Source: Bryobacteraceae bacterium (GTDB lineage: Bacteria; Acidobacteriota; Terriglobia; Bryobacterales; Bryobacteraceae). Taken from it: a stretch of 8,920 nt of DNA. Of the stretch, positions 7,004-8,920 are shown piece by piece (within the stretch, counting starts at the first letter, position 1; every line of letters starts with the position of its first letter). Location of the stretch: NCBI GenBank assembly GCA_025350445.1, contig JANXXV010000918.1:1-8920 (forward strand), written 5' to 3'. The notes beneath the pieces were generated by a model. The model was not told the DNA's origin. It searched no databases and saw only the letters and a program-made list of their open reading frames with translations. A program made the translations under genes and the position numbers.

Positions 7004-7275
7004 CCGTCCGTCTTCAATCGTTGCGCGCGGCGTTGACGCAGCATCTCGATCGCCGCCTCACCGTCCGTAAGTTCGCAGCGCTCCGCCTGGGCAAAGCCGA
7101 TTGCAATTTTAGCAGCCACGGCATCGCGCTGCCCCATCCGCCAGTCTTCGCGATGAAGCTGTTCGCGGATGATTTCAAACGCCTGATCCAGCACGTCGGC
7201 GGGATCGTGATACGCGCCCGACCGAATCGCCATGTCAATAGTTTGCAACTGCTCCGGCTTGAGTTCGATTGTCAT
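7000..7275 (-). CDS. ParD-like type II antitoxin
   Basis: This 91-residue protein has the layout of a ParD-family antitoxin. A ribbon-helix-helix-like N-terminus (MTIELKPEQLQTIDMAIRSG, then AYHDPADVLDQAFEIIREQL; compare the family's pattern of a short beta strand, SGxYxxxxEVVxxAL and a helix) would bind the operator as a dimer. A charged C-terminal helix (FAQAERCELTDGEAAIEMLR, then QRRAQRLK) would wrap the toxin. The stop TGA overlaps the toxin ATG by one base pair of codons (ATGA, 7000-7003), which supports a single co-transcribed unit. The ribosome-binding site is weak (AGGA about 10 bases upstream). It starts 68 bases after the transglutaminase stop and may be transcribed from within that operon or from its own promoter in the 68-base gap. 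The frame is intact although its toxin is broken. Confidence 0.8.
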   Translation of the reverse strand: MTIELKPEQLQTIDMAIRSGAYHDPADVLDQAFEIIREQLHREDWRMGQRDAVAAKIAIGFAQAERCELTDGEAAIEMLRQRRAQRLKTDG

Positions 7276-7343
7276 ACTTCATTATCCTGCTTCCAAATTG
7301 TTTATTTCCACCTTATCCCTACGCCGGGTTGATGCGAGCGGGC

Positions 7344-8306
<963 letters not shown>

Positions 8307-8920
8307 TTAGGCCTCTAGTGCCGACTGAATAGGATAGTTGATATAGATCTGATGGATGGCGGTGTGAATTTGCACGCACTGGCGCTGAATTCCTTCCAGA
8401 TATCCGTGCAGACCGCCGACGAGGATTTCATCGATCTGGCCAAAGCTAAGGGACGCGCGCATGCGGCCGGTAAGGTTCTGGGCGCGATCGGCCTTTCTGG
8501 CGGGCGATGCGGTTCCGATGGCGCTAAGCGCGGAATGCACCATGTCGATAGCGAAACGCAGCGAATGCGGGAACTCGGCGTTCAGCAGCAGAAATTCGGC
8601 TACGCGAGTTGGGCTTACCTCGGCGGTGTACACCTTGCAATAGGCTTCAAACGCGGTGCAGCTTTTTAGCAGGCCAATCCATTCCAGATGCTCGTCCAGA
8701 TCTGGATCTTCGTCAGAAATTTGCGGCATGGCTGAGAAGTGGATGTCTAGTAGTGTGGCGGTGGAGGAAGCGCGTTCGATAAAGCGGCCCAGTTGGATAA
8801 ATTGCCATCCTTCGCCGTGGCTCATGGTGGAATCTGTCACGCCCTGGAACAGGTGCGCTTTTTCACGGACCGAGTGCAGGAATTCGACGGGCTTGGAATC
8901 CCAGAACGGCTCCACTTCCG
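8307..8920 (-). CDS. alpha-E domain protein (DUF403), C-terminal part
   Basis: About 203 residues are visible and the frame continues past the right edge, so the N-terminal third is missing (the family is about 310 residues long). Diagnostic features are SVREKAHLFQGVTDSTMSHG, EGWQFIQLGRFIERA, EWIGLLKSCTAFEAYCK, EVSPTRVAEFLLLNAEFPHS and LRFAIDMVHSAL, all in an all-helical context. The GTG at 8915 is internal, because the frame is open before it and normal family sequence would still be upstream. Alpha-E proteins have no proven activity. They are repeatedly encoded beside circularly permuted ATP-grasp proteins and transglutaminase-like proteins, and are thought to assist a peptide- or amide-forming reaction. 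The stop TAA directly precedes the transglutaminase ATG (TAAATG). The expected ATP-grasp gene would lie upstream, outside this window. Confidence 0.93.
   Translation of the reverse strand, partial: EVEPFWDSKPVEFLHSVREKAHLFQGVTDSTMSHGEGWQFIQLGRFIERASSTATLLDIHFSAMPQISDEDPDLDEHLEWIGLLKSCTAFEAYCKVYTAEVSPTRVAEFLLLNAEFPHSLRFAIDMVHSALSAIGTASPARKADRAQNLTGRMRASLSFGQIDEILVGGLHGYLEGIQRQCVQIHTAIHQIYINYPIQSALEA

Overview
The window most likely comes from the chromosome of an Acidobacteriota member, possibly of the Solibacter/Bryobacter type. This is inferred from an Oar-type TonB-dependent receptor with an N-terminal carboxypeptidase-regulatory-like domain, secreted sulfatase-type enzymes, a moderately high GC content and degenerate insertion-sequence debris between operons. 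No marker gene is present to prove it. Every recognisable gene lies on the minus strand, so the operons read from high to low coordinates.

Layout along the direction of transcription. (1) 8920-7344: the 3' part of an alpha-E (DUF403) gene, whose stop codon directly abuts the start of a transglutaminase-like gene. In many bacteria these two families sit with a circularly permuted ATP-grasp protein in a predicted peptide/amide-ligation operon, which may begin just beyond the right edge. The transglutaminase ends in eleven consecutive glutamines, encoded by a pure hexanucleotide repeat. (2) 7275-6680: a ParD/ParE-type toxin-antitoxin pair. The antitoxin is intact, but the toxin has an in-frame TAA about two thirds of the way along, after which recognisable ParE sequence continues in the same frame. 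(3) 6679-6249: a gene-less leader region with an inverted repeat just upstream of the next gene. (4) 6248-3086: a two-gene operon of a Sec-exported aryl-sulfate sulfotransferase and, 16 bases later, a type I sulfatase with a Tat-like signal. One enzyme moves sulfuryl groups between phenolic acceptors and the other hydrolyses sulfate esters, so the pair looks like a periplasmic sulfate-ester module. (5) 3085-1399: about 1.7 kb without a convincing gene, holding apparent mobile-element remnants: a 166-bp MITE-like unit with perfect 16-bp terminal inverted repeats, a pair of 25-26-bp direct repeats like insertion-sequence ends, and an IS256-like end. (6) 1398-1: the N-terminal 466 residues of an Oar-type outer-membrane receptor, running off the left edge.

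The most interesting points are the polyglutamine tail on a transglutaminase-fold protein, the toxin gene broken by one apparent nonsense mutation beside an intact antitoxin, the sulfotransferase-sulfatase operon and the MITE-like element. I did not find a complete, wholly new system.
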